From Paenibacillus tuaregi (lineage in GTDB: Bacteria; Bacillota; Bacilli; Paenibacillales; Paenibacillaceae), in NCBI RefSeq assembly GCF_900086655.1, contig NZ_LT575476.1, positions 1,014,243 through 1,078,242 on the forward strand: a stretch of DNA of 64,000 nt, in the 5' to 3' direction. Below the pieces are notes generated by a model, which saw nothing but the letters and a program-made list of their open reading frames with translations, made no database searches and was not told the origin of the DNA. Shown one piece after another: positions 1 through 7,925 of the stretch. The position numbers were made by a program, and so were the translations under genes. Position 1 is the first letter of the stretch; every line of letters begins with the position of its first letter.

Positions 1-565
1 GGATCTGGGTGCTCTCCTGCTTGGCAACCCATTTCATAGTAGAGAATGGCAGCTCGGCCCGGGTAGAAATTACCATATGCAGATGATCTGGCAGATACTC
101 GAGGAAATAGGCTGTCTGCTCATGGATTTCCGGATTGGAGATGCATTGATAGTCATCACAGATCAGATCAACTGGACGAGGCAGTTCATACAGCTCGTTG
201 TTTAACGCATCCAAGAACGTAAGAGCAGACATACTGGGGAATGAGCTAGCCAGCTGCCTAATTCTTCCGGCGGATTCCTCACCGACCACTGCACACATGG
301 CGTGGGCGACATAGCGCCAGAACCTGACCGGATCGTTATCCAGCTCGTCCAGACTTAACCAGGCGCAGGCTTGTTCGCGGCTGTGAACCCTCTGGGACAG
401 AAGGGTGGATTTGCCAAAACCGGCTGGGGCGCTAATCACGGTTAGACGCCCAAGGGTTCCTTGATCAAGGGCTTCCGTAAGCCGGCTGCGGGTGATCAGC
501 TTCTCTTTGGGGGCAGGGACGGCGATCTTGGCTTTTAAAATAACGGAGTAGTCTGAAAGATTCAT
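1..565 (-). CDS. LuxR-family/MalT-type ATPase regulator, N-terminal part (runs off the window)
   Basis: The reading frame opens at ATG 565 after a good AAGGGG site and stays open to the window edge, so only about 188 N-terminal residues are present. The start reads MNLSDYSVILKAKIAVPAP, typical of MalT-like signal-transduction ATPases. A P-loop (APAGFGKST) lies near residue 45 and a Walker B-like DLICDDY near residue 138, followed by the conserved 'VISTRAELP' stretch. Family knowledge predicts a downstream TPR-like sensor region and a C-terminal LuxR helix-turn-helix, which cannot be seen here. It is divergent from the RCC1/SLH gene at 872, but nothing shows that it controls that gene. The ATPase family is confident; ligand and targets are unknown. 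Confidence 0.8.
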   Translation of the reverse strand, partial: MNLSDYSVILKAKIAVPAPKEKLITRSRLTEALDQGTLGRLTVISAPAGFGKSTLLSQRVHSREQACAWLSLDELDNDPVRFWRYVAHAMCAVVGEESAGRIRQLASSFPSMSALTFLDALNNELYELPRPVDLICDDYQCISNPEIHEQTAYFLEYLPDHLHMVISTRAELPFSTMKWVAKQESTQI

Positions 566-700
566 AGGTTCCCCTTATATGTTGATGAAATCTATCTTTA
601 ATATCGATGAACTAGTTCTATTCTCATATTAAACCCATTATATGAAAAAGTTGCCGAAAAGTTAACGTTTGTTAATCGCTATAGGGAGGATGTTTTGCTA

Positions 701-771
701 GGATGGGCTGCAAAGGGGACCGGGCGGTGTGACTAGGGAACCAGATCAGCAAGAGACAGCCTGGTTCATCC
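701..771 (+). other. Possible structured leader (nested inverted repeats) upstream of the RCC1/SLH gene
   Basis: In the roughly 300-base gap between the MalT-like gene and the surface-protein gene, GAACCAG (738-744) can pair with CTGGTTC (761-767). GGATG (701-705) can close outside it with CATCC (767-771). I recognise no known riboswitch class; the conserved boxes of the c-di-GMP-I and cobalamin aptamers are absent. There is no T-run, so it is not an obvious terminator. I see no small gene in the gap. Confidence 0.2.
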
Positions 772-871
772 GGGGAATTTAGAGTGAGCTGGAAGGCTTG
801 CAGGTCACCTATGGAATTTAGATTATTTAGGGAGGGCAGTTGCCCACCTTAAGCAGATGGGAGAGAGTGTG

Positions 872-3800
872 TTGAAACAGATAGGCAAAATTATATTGTG
901 CCTTGTGCTTGTCCTGACCGCACTGCCAGGATATCCGGCCAATAACGTTAGTGCGCAAGAGGGACCTGTGGCTCCTCAAATATCCGCTGGATATTGGTAC
1001 AGCATTTCGCTCACTAGCAGCGGGGAAGTGTGGAGCTGGGGAGCCAATGATTTTGGGCAGCTGGGCATCGGCAACAATACTACCACAGGTATACCGAAGA
1101 AAGCCGATGGTCTGGCGGATGTGGTCTCTATTCATTCGGGAATCCGGAGCACTTTTGCAGTGAAAAGGGATGGCAGTGTCTGGGCATGGGGGGATAACAG
1201 GGAAGGGCAGCTGGGCATCGGCAACAATACGATTCAGTACCTGCCAACTCAGATTCCCGGGTTGTCCGGTGTGGCGGATATCAAAGGCGGAGAGGGGTAC
1301 CATACTCTCGCGCTGATGAAGGACGGTAGTGTGTGGGCGTGGGGGAAGAACACGAACGGACAGCTGGGCATTGGTACTAAGGTGTCCCGCAATACACCTT
1401 CTGTCATTCCTGGCCTGAGCGGAATTAAGGCAGTGGCAGCGGGCGGTTACCACAGCCTTGTGCTGAAGAGTGACGGAACCGTCTGGGCGTTTGGATTCAA
1501 TAACGAAGGCGAGCTGGGTGACGGGACAACCTTGGATCAAGTTGTACCAGTTCAGGTTCAAGGCTTGGATCATGTAACGGCCATCTCCGCCGGATTCTAT
1601 CATAACGTTGCGCTTAAAGATGATGGTACGGTCTGGACATGGGGAAGGAACAACGATAATCAGCTGGGTGACGGCTCGGCGGACGATCGGGGCATTCCGG
1701 TTCAAGTATCTGGTCTAAGCGGGATCAAAGCTATAGCAGCGGGCGGTTACCATAGTCTTGCGCTGGATGAGAGGGGTCATGTCTGGGCTTGGGGACTGAA
1801 CGGAAACGGACAGATCGGCGATGGAACCATGAACAATGCATCAAGAGCTGTACCAATTTCAGGCGAGGCGCTTCAGAACGTGGTATCCATTGCAGGTGGG
1901 GGATATCACAGTCTGGCGGTCAAGAGTGATGGAACCGTCTGGACCTGGGGGAAGGGAAGGTCCGGGCAGCTTGCGATGGGGAGCTATCCGGCGGATATTG
2001 TTGACCGTTCTTCTCCGGTGAAGTCTAAGGCGGTGCTGGATACAACTCCGCCTACAGTCGAAGATAGAAATATTACGGCTGTGGAAGTATTGGCTTCAGA
2101 GGTAACCTTGAAATGGACAAAAGCAACCGACAATATGCTGGATCAGGAGAAGCTCCAGTATCAGGTATACCGGTCAACCTCGAGCAATCTAAATACCGTT
2201 GCCCAGATTGAGATGAGGGGAACCCCTGTTGGAACGTATACGCAGGATATGGATACTGTCCGGGTTACCGGACTTATACCGAATACAACGTATTATTTCA
2301 ATGTTATCGTGAAAGATGCGGGCGGGGAGTACAAGACCGCATATCAAATGCAGAAGGCAGTAACAAGAAAGCCAGCAATCTATAGCCTAAGTTATGACGG
2401 CAATGGGAGTACCGGAGGAGCCGTCCCGGTGGATAACGCGTTGTATGAGGAAGGGGCGGCGGCAACGGTAGCTGATAATTCCGGCAAATTAACCCGGGAA
2501 GGCAGCACGTTCGCAGGTTGGAACACGAGGGCGGATGGAACCGGGCAAGGATATCTGCCCGGAAGTACGCTGATCCTGGGGGCGGCGAACGTGATTCTAT
2601 ACGCGCAGTGGAAGCCGGATACCCCACCTGATCCGGACCCTGTGCTTCGTGCCACCCGCTTTACCCCGGTTCCCGGCAGCGCCGGTGTCCCTAAGAACAC
2701 AGATCTAACAATCGAATTCAGTTCTGCGGTCGAGGCTGTACCTGGCAAAAGATTAACGGTGTTCAAGCAGCAGGACAGTAGCGTCGTGGAGACCATCGAT
2801 GCCGCCGATCCGGCCCGTGTCACTATATCCGGGAAGACGGTAACTGTTACGCTTAGCAAGGAGCTCGAGCCTGATGCCGGTTATTATATTGGGATAAACC
2901 CAGGCGCTTTGGTAGATAAACAAGGGCACAGCTATGCCGGCATTACCGACCCGGGCACCTGGTCCTTCAGTACGGCAGCTGTCCCTTCCGAAGAGAACGG
3001 GGATTCTTCTCTAAGCTCCCTAAGCGTCAAATCGGTCAGCGGGGAGGTGGAACTGTCCCCGGCTTTTGCAAGCGGGACGAAGGAGTATAAGGCGGGTTTG
3101 CCCAACATGGAGCCAGGAGTCCAAGTTCAGGCGGTAACCACCGAGGCTCATGCCTCTGTAACCGTCAGTGTATATGGCAGCGGTGGCAAGCTGACCACCG
3201 GCCCGATATCGCTTCAGGGTGAGCTAAGCCCGCTGATTCCCCTGGAGGTCGGAAGCAGCCGCTTGGAATTTCTGGTAACCGCGCAACGGGGGAGTACCAG
3301 CACCTATGGGGTTGAGGTGGCCAGAGCAGCCCCTGCGGACGGTGGCGGGAACTCTGGAAACCCGCCGGGTGGTAATCCGGGCGGTGGTGAGCCCGGCGGT
3401 TCTCCTAATCCGCCAATCAGCTCAGACGGCGGTTCTTCAGCTGTAGATTCCAATCCGCAGCCAGCCGGAATATATATGAAAGCTTATTTAAATGGCCAGG
3501 AGATGGATCAACTGGCTTCGGTAGAAGAGAGCAGCAGGGATGGGGGCACGGCCCTGAGCTTGACCTTGAATGAGAGCAGGCTGTCAGCTCTGCTCGTTGG
3601 TTCCCAGAATGGCTCGAAAATTACATTTCCTGTCCAGCTCCCGGCTGAGCGGATTACGGTTAAGCTCCCGGAATCTCTGGTTCCGCTGCTTATTCGCAAA
3701 GAGAGTGTGCTCCAGGTTCAGACCCTGCTTGGGTCATACACCATCCCGGTAGAGGAGCTCATACAGCCGGAGGGTGGTCAGCAGACACAGTCAGGAGAGA

Positions 3801-4948
3801 CTGAGGAGACGGCACCGATGACACCGACGGCACCGACGATACAAACGGCACCGACGGTACCGACGACACCGATGACACCGACGGCACCGACGATACAGAC
3901 GACACCGATGACACCGACGGCACCGACGATACAGACGACATCAACGACACCGATGATACCGATGACACAAGCATCAAAGACCGCCTCACCCCACCTGGCA
4001 TATACGATCTCGATCTCGACTGCAGACAAGTCAGCCGCAGGTCTTATTCAGAAAGCCGGAGAACAGGAAAATTTCAAGGTGGTGGCTCCGCCTGTGGACT
4101 TTACGATTACGGCCACAATAGATGGCCGAACCTCAGAGCTTCATACCTTCAGAACTTACATCGAACGGGAAATTCCTTTGCCGGAGGGTACTGCATCCAG
4201 CCAGGTAAGCACGGCGGTTGCACTTGAAGCGGACGGTACGATCCATCCAGTCCCTACCCGGATCACAGTCCGGGATGGACATGGCTTCGCCGTGGTCAAG
4301 AGCCTGACCAATAGTGTGTATGCGTTGATCAGGCAGCCCGCATCGTTCAGTGATATGGATGGCCATTGGGCCAAGCAGGCGGTGGCTGATTTAACATCTC
4401 GCCGAATTCTCAGCGGGCTTCCTGGAGCCAAGTATGCACCGGATGCCCCTGTTACCCGGGCTGAGTTCACCTCAATCCTGGTCAGGGCCATGGGGCTGGG
4501 AGACCGGCGTATAAGCAGCAGCCCCTTCAAGGATGTGAAGCCGGAGGCTTGGTACAGCGGGGCTGCAGCGAGAGCACACCAATATGGCATGGGTCAGACT
4601 GATCCATCAGGACTGTTCCGTCCTGACCAGAAGGTTACTCGCGAAGAGGCAATGATTCTCCTAATGGACGCGATGAAGCTCGCCGGTGTATCCACCCGTT
4701 TGGACGCGATGAAGCTCGCCGGTGTATCCACCCGTTTGGAGGCGGGGGAGATTGAGCGGCAGCTGGCCGGGTTCAAGGATCAGGATCAGACGCATACCCT
4801 GGCCAGAGAGGCGGCAGCTGTCTTAATCAAGGCCCGCATTATTTACGGAGCGGATGAGCTCCTCCAGCCGTTGAAGGGCGTTACCCGGGCTGAGACAGCA
4901 GTGATGATAAACCGGATGCTGCTGGAAACCGGACTGACGGGACGGTAA
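872..4948 (+). CDS. Secreted RCC1-repeat, FN3, InlB-B, Big_5, cadherin-like and SLH surface protein
   Basis: A 1359-residue exported, cell-wall-attached protein. TTG 872 is preferred over ATG 857 because GGGAGAG (859-865) lies six bases before it and the product then begins with a clean signal peptide (MKQIGKIILCLVLVLTALP). In order there are seven RCC1 blades (about residues 35-370, 'YHSLAxKxDGTVWxWG'), an FN3 domain (390-490), a Listeria-Bacteroides InlB B repeat (500-575, ending 'ILYAQW'), a Big_5-like Ig domain (580-700), a cadherin-like sandwich (710-820), a Gly/Pro linker, a Thr/Pro repeat linker (980-1045) and three C-terminal SLH motifs (from about 1150). SLH domains bind pyruvylated wall polymer. 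Seven RCC1 blades could form a propeller for ligand binding, which is inference. It seems monocistronic, ending at a terminator. The third SLH region carries a 12-codon duplication. Confidence 0.88.
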   Translation: MKQIGKIILCLVLVLTALPGYPANNVSAQEGPVAPQISAGYWYSISLTSSGEVWSWGANDFGQLGIGNNTTTGIPKKADGLADVVSIHSGIRSTFAVKRDGSVWAWGDNREGQLGIGNNTIQYLPTQIPGLSGVADIKGGEGYHTLALMKDGSVWAWGKNTNGQLGIGTKVSRNTPSVIPGLSGIKAVAAGGYHSLVLKSDGTVWAFGFNNEGELGDGTTLDQVVPVQVQGLDHVTAISAGFYHNVALKDDGTVWTWGRNNDNQLGDGSADDRGIPVQVSGLSGIKAIAAGGYHSLALDERGHVWAWGLNGNGQIGDGTMNNASRAVPISGEALQNVVSIAGGGYHSLAVKSDGTVWTWGKGRSGQLAMGSYPADIVDRSSPVKSKAVLDTTPPTVEDRNITAVEVLASEVTLKWTKATDNMLDQEKLQYQVYRSTSSNLNTVAQIEMRGTPVGTYTQDMDTVRVTGLIPNTTYYFNVIVKDAGGEYKTAYQMQKAVTRKPAIYSLSYDGNGSTGGAVPVDNALYEEGAAATVADNSGKLTREGSTFAGWNTRADGTGQGYLPGSTLILGAANVILYAQWKPDTPPDPDPVLRATRFTPVPGSAGVPKNTDLTIEFSSAVEAVPGKRLTVFKQQDSSVVETIDAADPARVTISGKTVTVTLSKELEPDAGYYIGINPGALVDKQGHSYAGITDPGTWSFSTAAVPSEENGDSSLSSLSVKSVSGEVELSPAFASGTKEYKAGLPNMEPGVQVQAVTTEAHASVTVSVYGSGGKLTTGPISLQGELSPLIPLEVGSSRLEFLVTAQRGSTSTYGVEVARAAPADGGGNSGNPPGGNPGGGEPGGSPNPPISSDGGSSAVDSNPQPAGIYMKAYLNGQEMDQLASVEESSRDGGTALSLTLNESRLSALLVGSQNGSKITFPVQLPAERITVKLPESLVPLLIRKESVLQVQTLLGSYTIPVEELIQPEGGQQTQSGETEETAPMTPTAPTIQTAPTVPTTPMTPTAPTIQTTPMTPTAPTIQTTSTTPMIPMTQASKTASPHLAYTISISTADKSAAGLIQKAGEQENFKVVAPPVDFTITATIDGRTSELHTFRTYIEREIPLPEGTASSQVSTAVALEADGTIHPVPTRITVRDGHGFAVVKSLTNSVYALIRQPASFSDMDGHWAKQAVADLTSRRILSGLPGAKYAPDAPVTRAEFTSILVRAMGLGDRRISSSPFKDVKPEAWYSGAAARAHQYGMGQTDPSGLFRPDQKVTREEAMILLMDAMKLAGVSTRLDAMKLAGVSTRLEAGEIERQLAGFKDQDQTHTLAREAAAVLIKARIIYGADELLQPLKGVTRAETAVMINRMLLETGLTGR
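3811..3970 (+). repeat. Thr/Pro-coding minisatellite, 36-bp period
   Basis: Inside the RCC1/SLH gene, two exact 36-bp copies sit at 3865-3900 and 3901-3936. Diverged partial copies lie upstream from about 3811 and downstream to about 3970. It encodes a TPTAPTIQT-like linker between the adhesin-like domains and the wall-binding SLH domains. Such arrays vary in copy number by slippage. The antisense strand also stays open here only because of the repeat composition. Confidence 0.9.
4665..4736 (+). repeat. Exact 36-bp tandem duplication inside the SLH region
   Basis: The 36-base unit at 4665-4700 is repeated perfectly at 4701-4736. It duplicates 12 codons (DAMKLAGVSTRL) in frame inside an SLH motif. 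The perfect identity points to a recent slippage event or to an assembly artefact. Confidence 0.93.
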
Positions 4949-4990
4949 GATCAGGTAAGCGGGGGAATTGAGAATGGAAGAGTAAGAACA

Positions 4991-5028
4991 AAAAAGGGTA
5001 CCGGGATATTTCCGGCACCCTTCTTCTT
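4991..5028. terminator. Bidirectional intrinsic terminator
   Basis: GGGTACCGG (4996-5004) pairs with CCGGCACCC (5012-5020) with one G-T pair, followed by TTCTTCTT and preceded by an A-run. It lies between the converging RCC1/SLH gene and the SDR gene and can serve both. Confidence 0.85.
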
Positions 5029-5069
5029 GCTAGTTTCAGCTTGGCAATACACCAAGAAGAAGAAAAAAA

Positions 5070-5819
5070 TTATACCAATATGGAGCCGCCATCCACCACT
5101 ACAACCTGTCCGGTGGAATATTTCTCCTTCATTAAATAGAGAAAGACCTCAGCTCCATCCCCGGGCTCTCCCAAATATCCAACGGGAAGTGAGCTGGCTG
5201 CCGCTTCATACATGGCATCCCGTTCTGCTTCTGGAACCGTGTCCCATAACTCTGTACGCATTATACCAAAACAGGCCGTGTTGACCCGTATCGGGCCTAA
5301 TTCAACCGCTAACGCACGGGTCAGCGCTTCGATTGCCCCGCAGACGCTGGCGGCTACGGATAGACCCTTTGGGGGCCTGGTTCCGGCAACCCCAGAAGTG
5401 AACAGGATCGATCCGCCAGGATTGATATGCGGGCTGCCGTACTTTGCTGCCCAGAGGGCTCCCCAATAACGCAGGTTGAACATTTGATGTGCCGCCTCCG
5501 TATCCATGTCGTGGAGATTTGTAAACTGTAATGAATCGCCTGCTGTATAGACCAAATGATCAAATTGACCTATCCCGTTGAAAAATGTGCTGATCTGCTC
5601 CTCACTCGTTAAATCAACGATATGTCCTTCAGAGCCTTGAGGGAGGCGGGAGAGAGCGGCATGCACTTTCTCCTTACGGCTGGATACCACAACAACGGAG
5701 GCCCCTTCACCTGCAGCTTTCTTAGCGGTTGCAAATCCAATTCCTGAAGTTCCTCCAAGAAAGATAATACGTTTGCTGTTCAGCCCGCTTGTGGGTTGGT
5801 TAACTTCTTGGCTTGCCAT
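5070..5819 (-). CDS. SDR-fold protein lacking the catalytic YxxxK pair
   Basis: A 249-residue Rossmann-fold protein of the short-chain dehydrogenase family. The nucleotide-binding motif GGTSGIG (about 22-28), the 'VYTAG' strand and the C-terminal 'GQVVVVDGG' are present. At the active site the expected YxxxK is not found: the sequence around residues 155-165 reads LSVAASVCGAIEALTRAL, placing Ala and Cys where Tyr and Lys normally sit. The upstream Ser (TSGVAG) is kept. It could be a non-catalytic homologue or use different chemistry. I recall other bacterial SDRs with a similar substitution, but cannot check that here. It is divergent from an MmyB-type regulator, an arrangement common where the regulator controls the neighbouring oxidoreductase. 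Its cofactor and substrate are unknown. Confidence 0.85.
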   Translation of the reverse strand: MASQEVNQPTSGLNSKRIIFLGGTSGIGFATAKKAAGEGASVVVVSSRKEKVHAALSRLPQGSEGHIVDLTSEEQISTFFNGIGQFDHLVYTAGDSLQFTNLHDMDTEAAHQMFNLRYWGALWAAKYGSPHINPGGSILFTSGVAGTRPPKGLSVAASVCGAIEALTRALAVELGPIRVNTACFGIMRTELWDTVPEAERDAMYEAAASSLPVGYLGEPGDGAEVFLYLMKEKYSTGQVVVVDGGSILV

Positions 5820-5944
5820 ATCAAATCTCCTTTATGTCTGTTGTTTTGGAAGGTTTAGGGTGATCTAGTGTTTACCTGTGCACGGCCCCTCCTGTACCGT
5901 AGGGGGATGAGTCGATTATAATCTGTTGTATAAACGGTACATAG

Positions 5945-5954
5945 AACTGCAGTT
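5945..5954. promoter_or_regulatory. Candidate operator in the SDR/MmyB divergent region
   Basis: AACTGCAGTT is a perfect 10-bp palindrome extending imperfectly to TACATAG...TATAGTA. It lies midway between the divergent SDR gene and the MmyB-type regulator. On the minus strand a TATAAT lies about 30 bases downstream of it, towards the SDR gene. Control by the adjacent regulator is inferred from position only. Confidence 0.35.
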
Positions 5955-6025
5955 ATAGTACTGTTCAAGATATTAGTGGTATTTATACTGGTATGAATTA
6001 TAACTGGATAAGAAGGTGTGTCCTT

Positions 6026-6841
6026 ATGGTGAACCATGAAAAAAGACGCAAGGAGTTAGCTGATTTCCTGCGTACCCGGCGTTCGCGTCTGTCCCCGCAG
6101 CAGGCAGGTCTGCAGGTTGAAGCTTTGCGACGCCGTACTCCTGGTCTAAGAAGGGAAGAAGTAGCTAGTCTATCAGGTATTTCTTTACCCTGGTATACTG
6201 CATTAGAACAAGGGCGGGATATTCAAGTGTCCGATCAGGTTCTTGAGAGCCTGGTCCGGACACTCCGGCTGAGTAAGGATGAACGCAGGTATCTATATAC
6301 ACTGGCGAATCCTTCTATACAACAACCAGATCTCCACACAGAGGATGAGCATACGGCGCTGCCAGGATTGCAGCCTATTCTTGACAGGCTGGGGAACTAC
6401 CCTGCTTATATCATCGATAATAGGTGGAACGTTACGTCCTGGAATCCAATGATTACTTCGTTATGCGGGGATTTAAAACGAAACACGGGGATCGAAAGGA
6501 ACCTTCTTTGGCGTGTCTTTATCATGGAGAAAGTCAAAAAACAAATTCTGAATTGGGACAACTTCGCCGGTAAGCTGCTGGCCCATTTCAGAAGCCAGTA
6601 TGCGATGAATCTTCAGGACCCATGGTATGAGAAATTGGTGGATGAGCTGTTTGAGCAAAGTGATGAATTTAGGTTATGGTGGGCAAAACATGAGGTTTCG
6701 GACAGCTTTGAGGGTGTGAAAATTATGGATCATCCCGATGAGGGTCATCTCACGTGGCATTATCACACGTTTGCTGTCTCCGAAGGTGGCAATTATATGC
6801 TAAGAGTCTACACGCCAGCGGTAAATTCGGGAGATGAATAA
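6026..6841 (+). CDS. XRE-family regulator with MmyB-like ligand domain
   Basis: Start ATG 6026 follows AGAAGGTG at a good distance; an in-frame ATG at 5993 has no ribosome binding site. The 271-residue protein has an N-terminal helix-turn-helix (about residues 8-80). It opens with the usual 'RRKELADFLRTRR' helix and carries 'TPGLRREEVASLSGIS' and 'WYTALEQGR'. The C-terminal half (about 95-265) is the MmyB-like PAS-type domain ('IIDNRWNVTSWNP', 'HLTWHYHTF'). In actinobacterial homologues this domain binds lipid-like ligands and the genes are often divergent from an SDR gene, as here. It probably represses the SDR gene and itself. The family is confident; the ligand is unknown. Confidence 0.88.
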   Translation: MVNHEKRRKELADFLRTRRSRLSPQQAGLQVEALRRRTPGLRREEVASLSGISLPWYTALEQGRDIQVSDQVLESLVRTLRLSKDERRYLYTLANPSIQQPDLHTEDEHTALPGLQPILDRLGNYPAYIIDNRWNVTSWNPMITSLCGDLKRNTGIERNLLWRVFIMEKVKKQILNWDNFAGKLLAHFRSQYAMNLQDPWYEKLVDELFEQSDEFRLWWAKHEVSDSFEGVKIMDHPDEGHLTWHYHTFAVSEGGNYMLRVYTPAVNSGDE

Positions 6842-6850
6842 GTCATGATA

Positions 6851-6901
6851 CCCATGTCACCTGTGATATAATGTAAAAAAGGGAGATTATGGTGACATGG
6901 G
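6851..6901 (+). promoter_or_regulatory. Extended -10 promoter bracketed by an 11-bp inverted repeat, upstream of the TIR-like gene
   Basis: An extended -10 element, TGATATAAT (6864-6872), lies between the MmyB stop codon and the TIR-like gene. It is flanked by a perfect inverted repeat: CCCATGTCACC (6851-6861) and GGTGACATGGG (6891-6901). The right arm contains the start codon. The arms are about 40 bp apart centre to centre, close to four helical turns. The left arm lies upstream of any likely transcription start, so this is more plausibly a DNA operator than an mRNA hairpin. Confidence 0.5.
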
Positions 6902-7925
6902 GGAAACAATGAGTAGACCATCCGTTTTTATCGGCTCATCAAAGGAAGCCATTCCGATTGTGAATGCCGTTCAGGAGGAATTGGAGCATTATGCGTTGGT
7001 TACGCCATGGCACCGGGGCGTGTTTCAGGCGGGCCGTTATACGATGGAAGACATTGAAATTCAGATTCGTGAGAGCGATTTCGCGGTATTTGTATTTCAT
7101 CCTGACGATGTCACAATGATCCGGGGAAAGTTATATTATACGGCAAGAGACAATACGATATTTGAAATGGGACTCTTCTGGAGCCGGCTTGGCAGAGAGC
7201 GGGTATTCTTCCTGATGCCGGCCAATATTCCCGTTCAGAACCAGGAGGATGAAGAGCGGATTGAAGGCTTCCGCACCCCATCGGATCTTCTGGGAATGAC
7301 CACACTGACGTATCAGTTCAACCCGAAGAATTGGAATTCCGCAGTGGGAGTAGCCTGTGGGAAGATGGGGACGGTCATTGAGGAGCTCGGCTGCAAGAAC
7401 GCCGATCCGGCAGAGCTTATCCGCCGTTTGGAGGACGAACGGGAACGGCTGCTCAGAATCGTGGGCTTCTTCGAAGAGCTTCACTATAAAGCTTCGCTGG
7501 ATACGGATTTGTATAACCGGATCTGCCGTGCGCTTAGGCTGTCTTTTGTCGCCGCTCCATACACGGTTAGCGGTTCGGCACTGTTCCGTGCCGATGAGCT
7601 TGTGATCCGCCAGGTTGGCAGTGACGGGGTTGGAGAGATTGGACGCGAGTATTCGCTTGAGGTTAATCAGGATAAGAAGCCCGGGCATGAGGTGATCCAT
7701 GTCGTTGATGTCCATCTCAGCGGCAATGTATCTTTTAGCCAGCGTAACCGTAAATCCATTGTGAAGGAATATATCTTATGTTATCCTCTAGCTAAGAGGT
7801 ATGTGTTCACTATCCATCTGAAAGGCACGGTTCAGGTGAATGAGACGCTGTTTGAAACGATCTGTTATGTTAACAAGACGCTCTTAGATTCAATCCACGA
7901 TTTGCTGGGAGGGGAAACGACATGA
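6897..7925 (+). CDS. TIR-like (CAP12/PCTIR-type) nucleotide-binding protein with unknown C-terminal domain
   Basis: A 342-residue predicted cytosolic protein. Residues about 6-160 match the TIR-like family of predicted nucleotide-binding proteins: 'SVFIGSSKEA' at the start, 'FAVFVFHPDD' (62-71), and 'ARDNTIFEMGLF' (83-94), whose Glu90 aligns with the catalytic Glu of TIR NADases, followed by 'LGRERVFFL'. Known members include effector domains of CBASS and Pycsar defence systems that deplete NAD. Residues about 190-342 match nothing I recognise; they begin with a helical stretch and become strand-rich, and might sense a ligand. No cyclase gene is adjacent. ATG 6909 is an alternative start. The next ORF overlaps the stop codon by 4 bases. 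TIR-like fold is confident; defence role is inference. Confidence 0.8.
   Translation: MGETMSRPSVFIGSSKEAIPIVNAVQEELEHYALVTPWHRGVFQAGRYTMEDIEIQIRESDFAVFVFHPDDVTMIRGKLYYTARDNTIFEMGLFWSRLGRERVFFLMPANIPVQNQEDEERIEGFRTPSDLLGMTTLTYQFNPKNWNSAVGVACGKMGTVIEELGCKNADPAELIRRLEDERERLLRIVGFFEELHYKASLDTDLYNRICRALRLSFVAAPYTVSGSALFRADELVIRQVGSDGVGEIGREYSLEVNQDKKPGHEVIHVVDVHLSGNVSFSQRNRKSIVKEYILCYPLAKRYVFTIHLKGTVQVNETLFETICYVNKTLLDSIHDLLGGETT

Noticed and set aside
695-771. Possible cyclic-di-GMP or cobalamin riboswitch upstream of the RCC1/SLH gene
   Set aside because: A GCAAAG string is present, but the other conserved boxes of these aptamers are missing.
3759-4029. Long antisense frames coding for Ser/Val-rich repeats
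   Set aside because: They are shadows of the Thr/Pro minisatellite on the plus strand and have no ribosome binding site.
6897-7925. TIR-STING (CBASS Cap12) protein
   Set aside because: The C-terminal half shows no STING motif that I can recognise, and no CD-NTase gene is adjacent.
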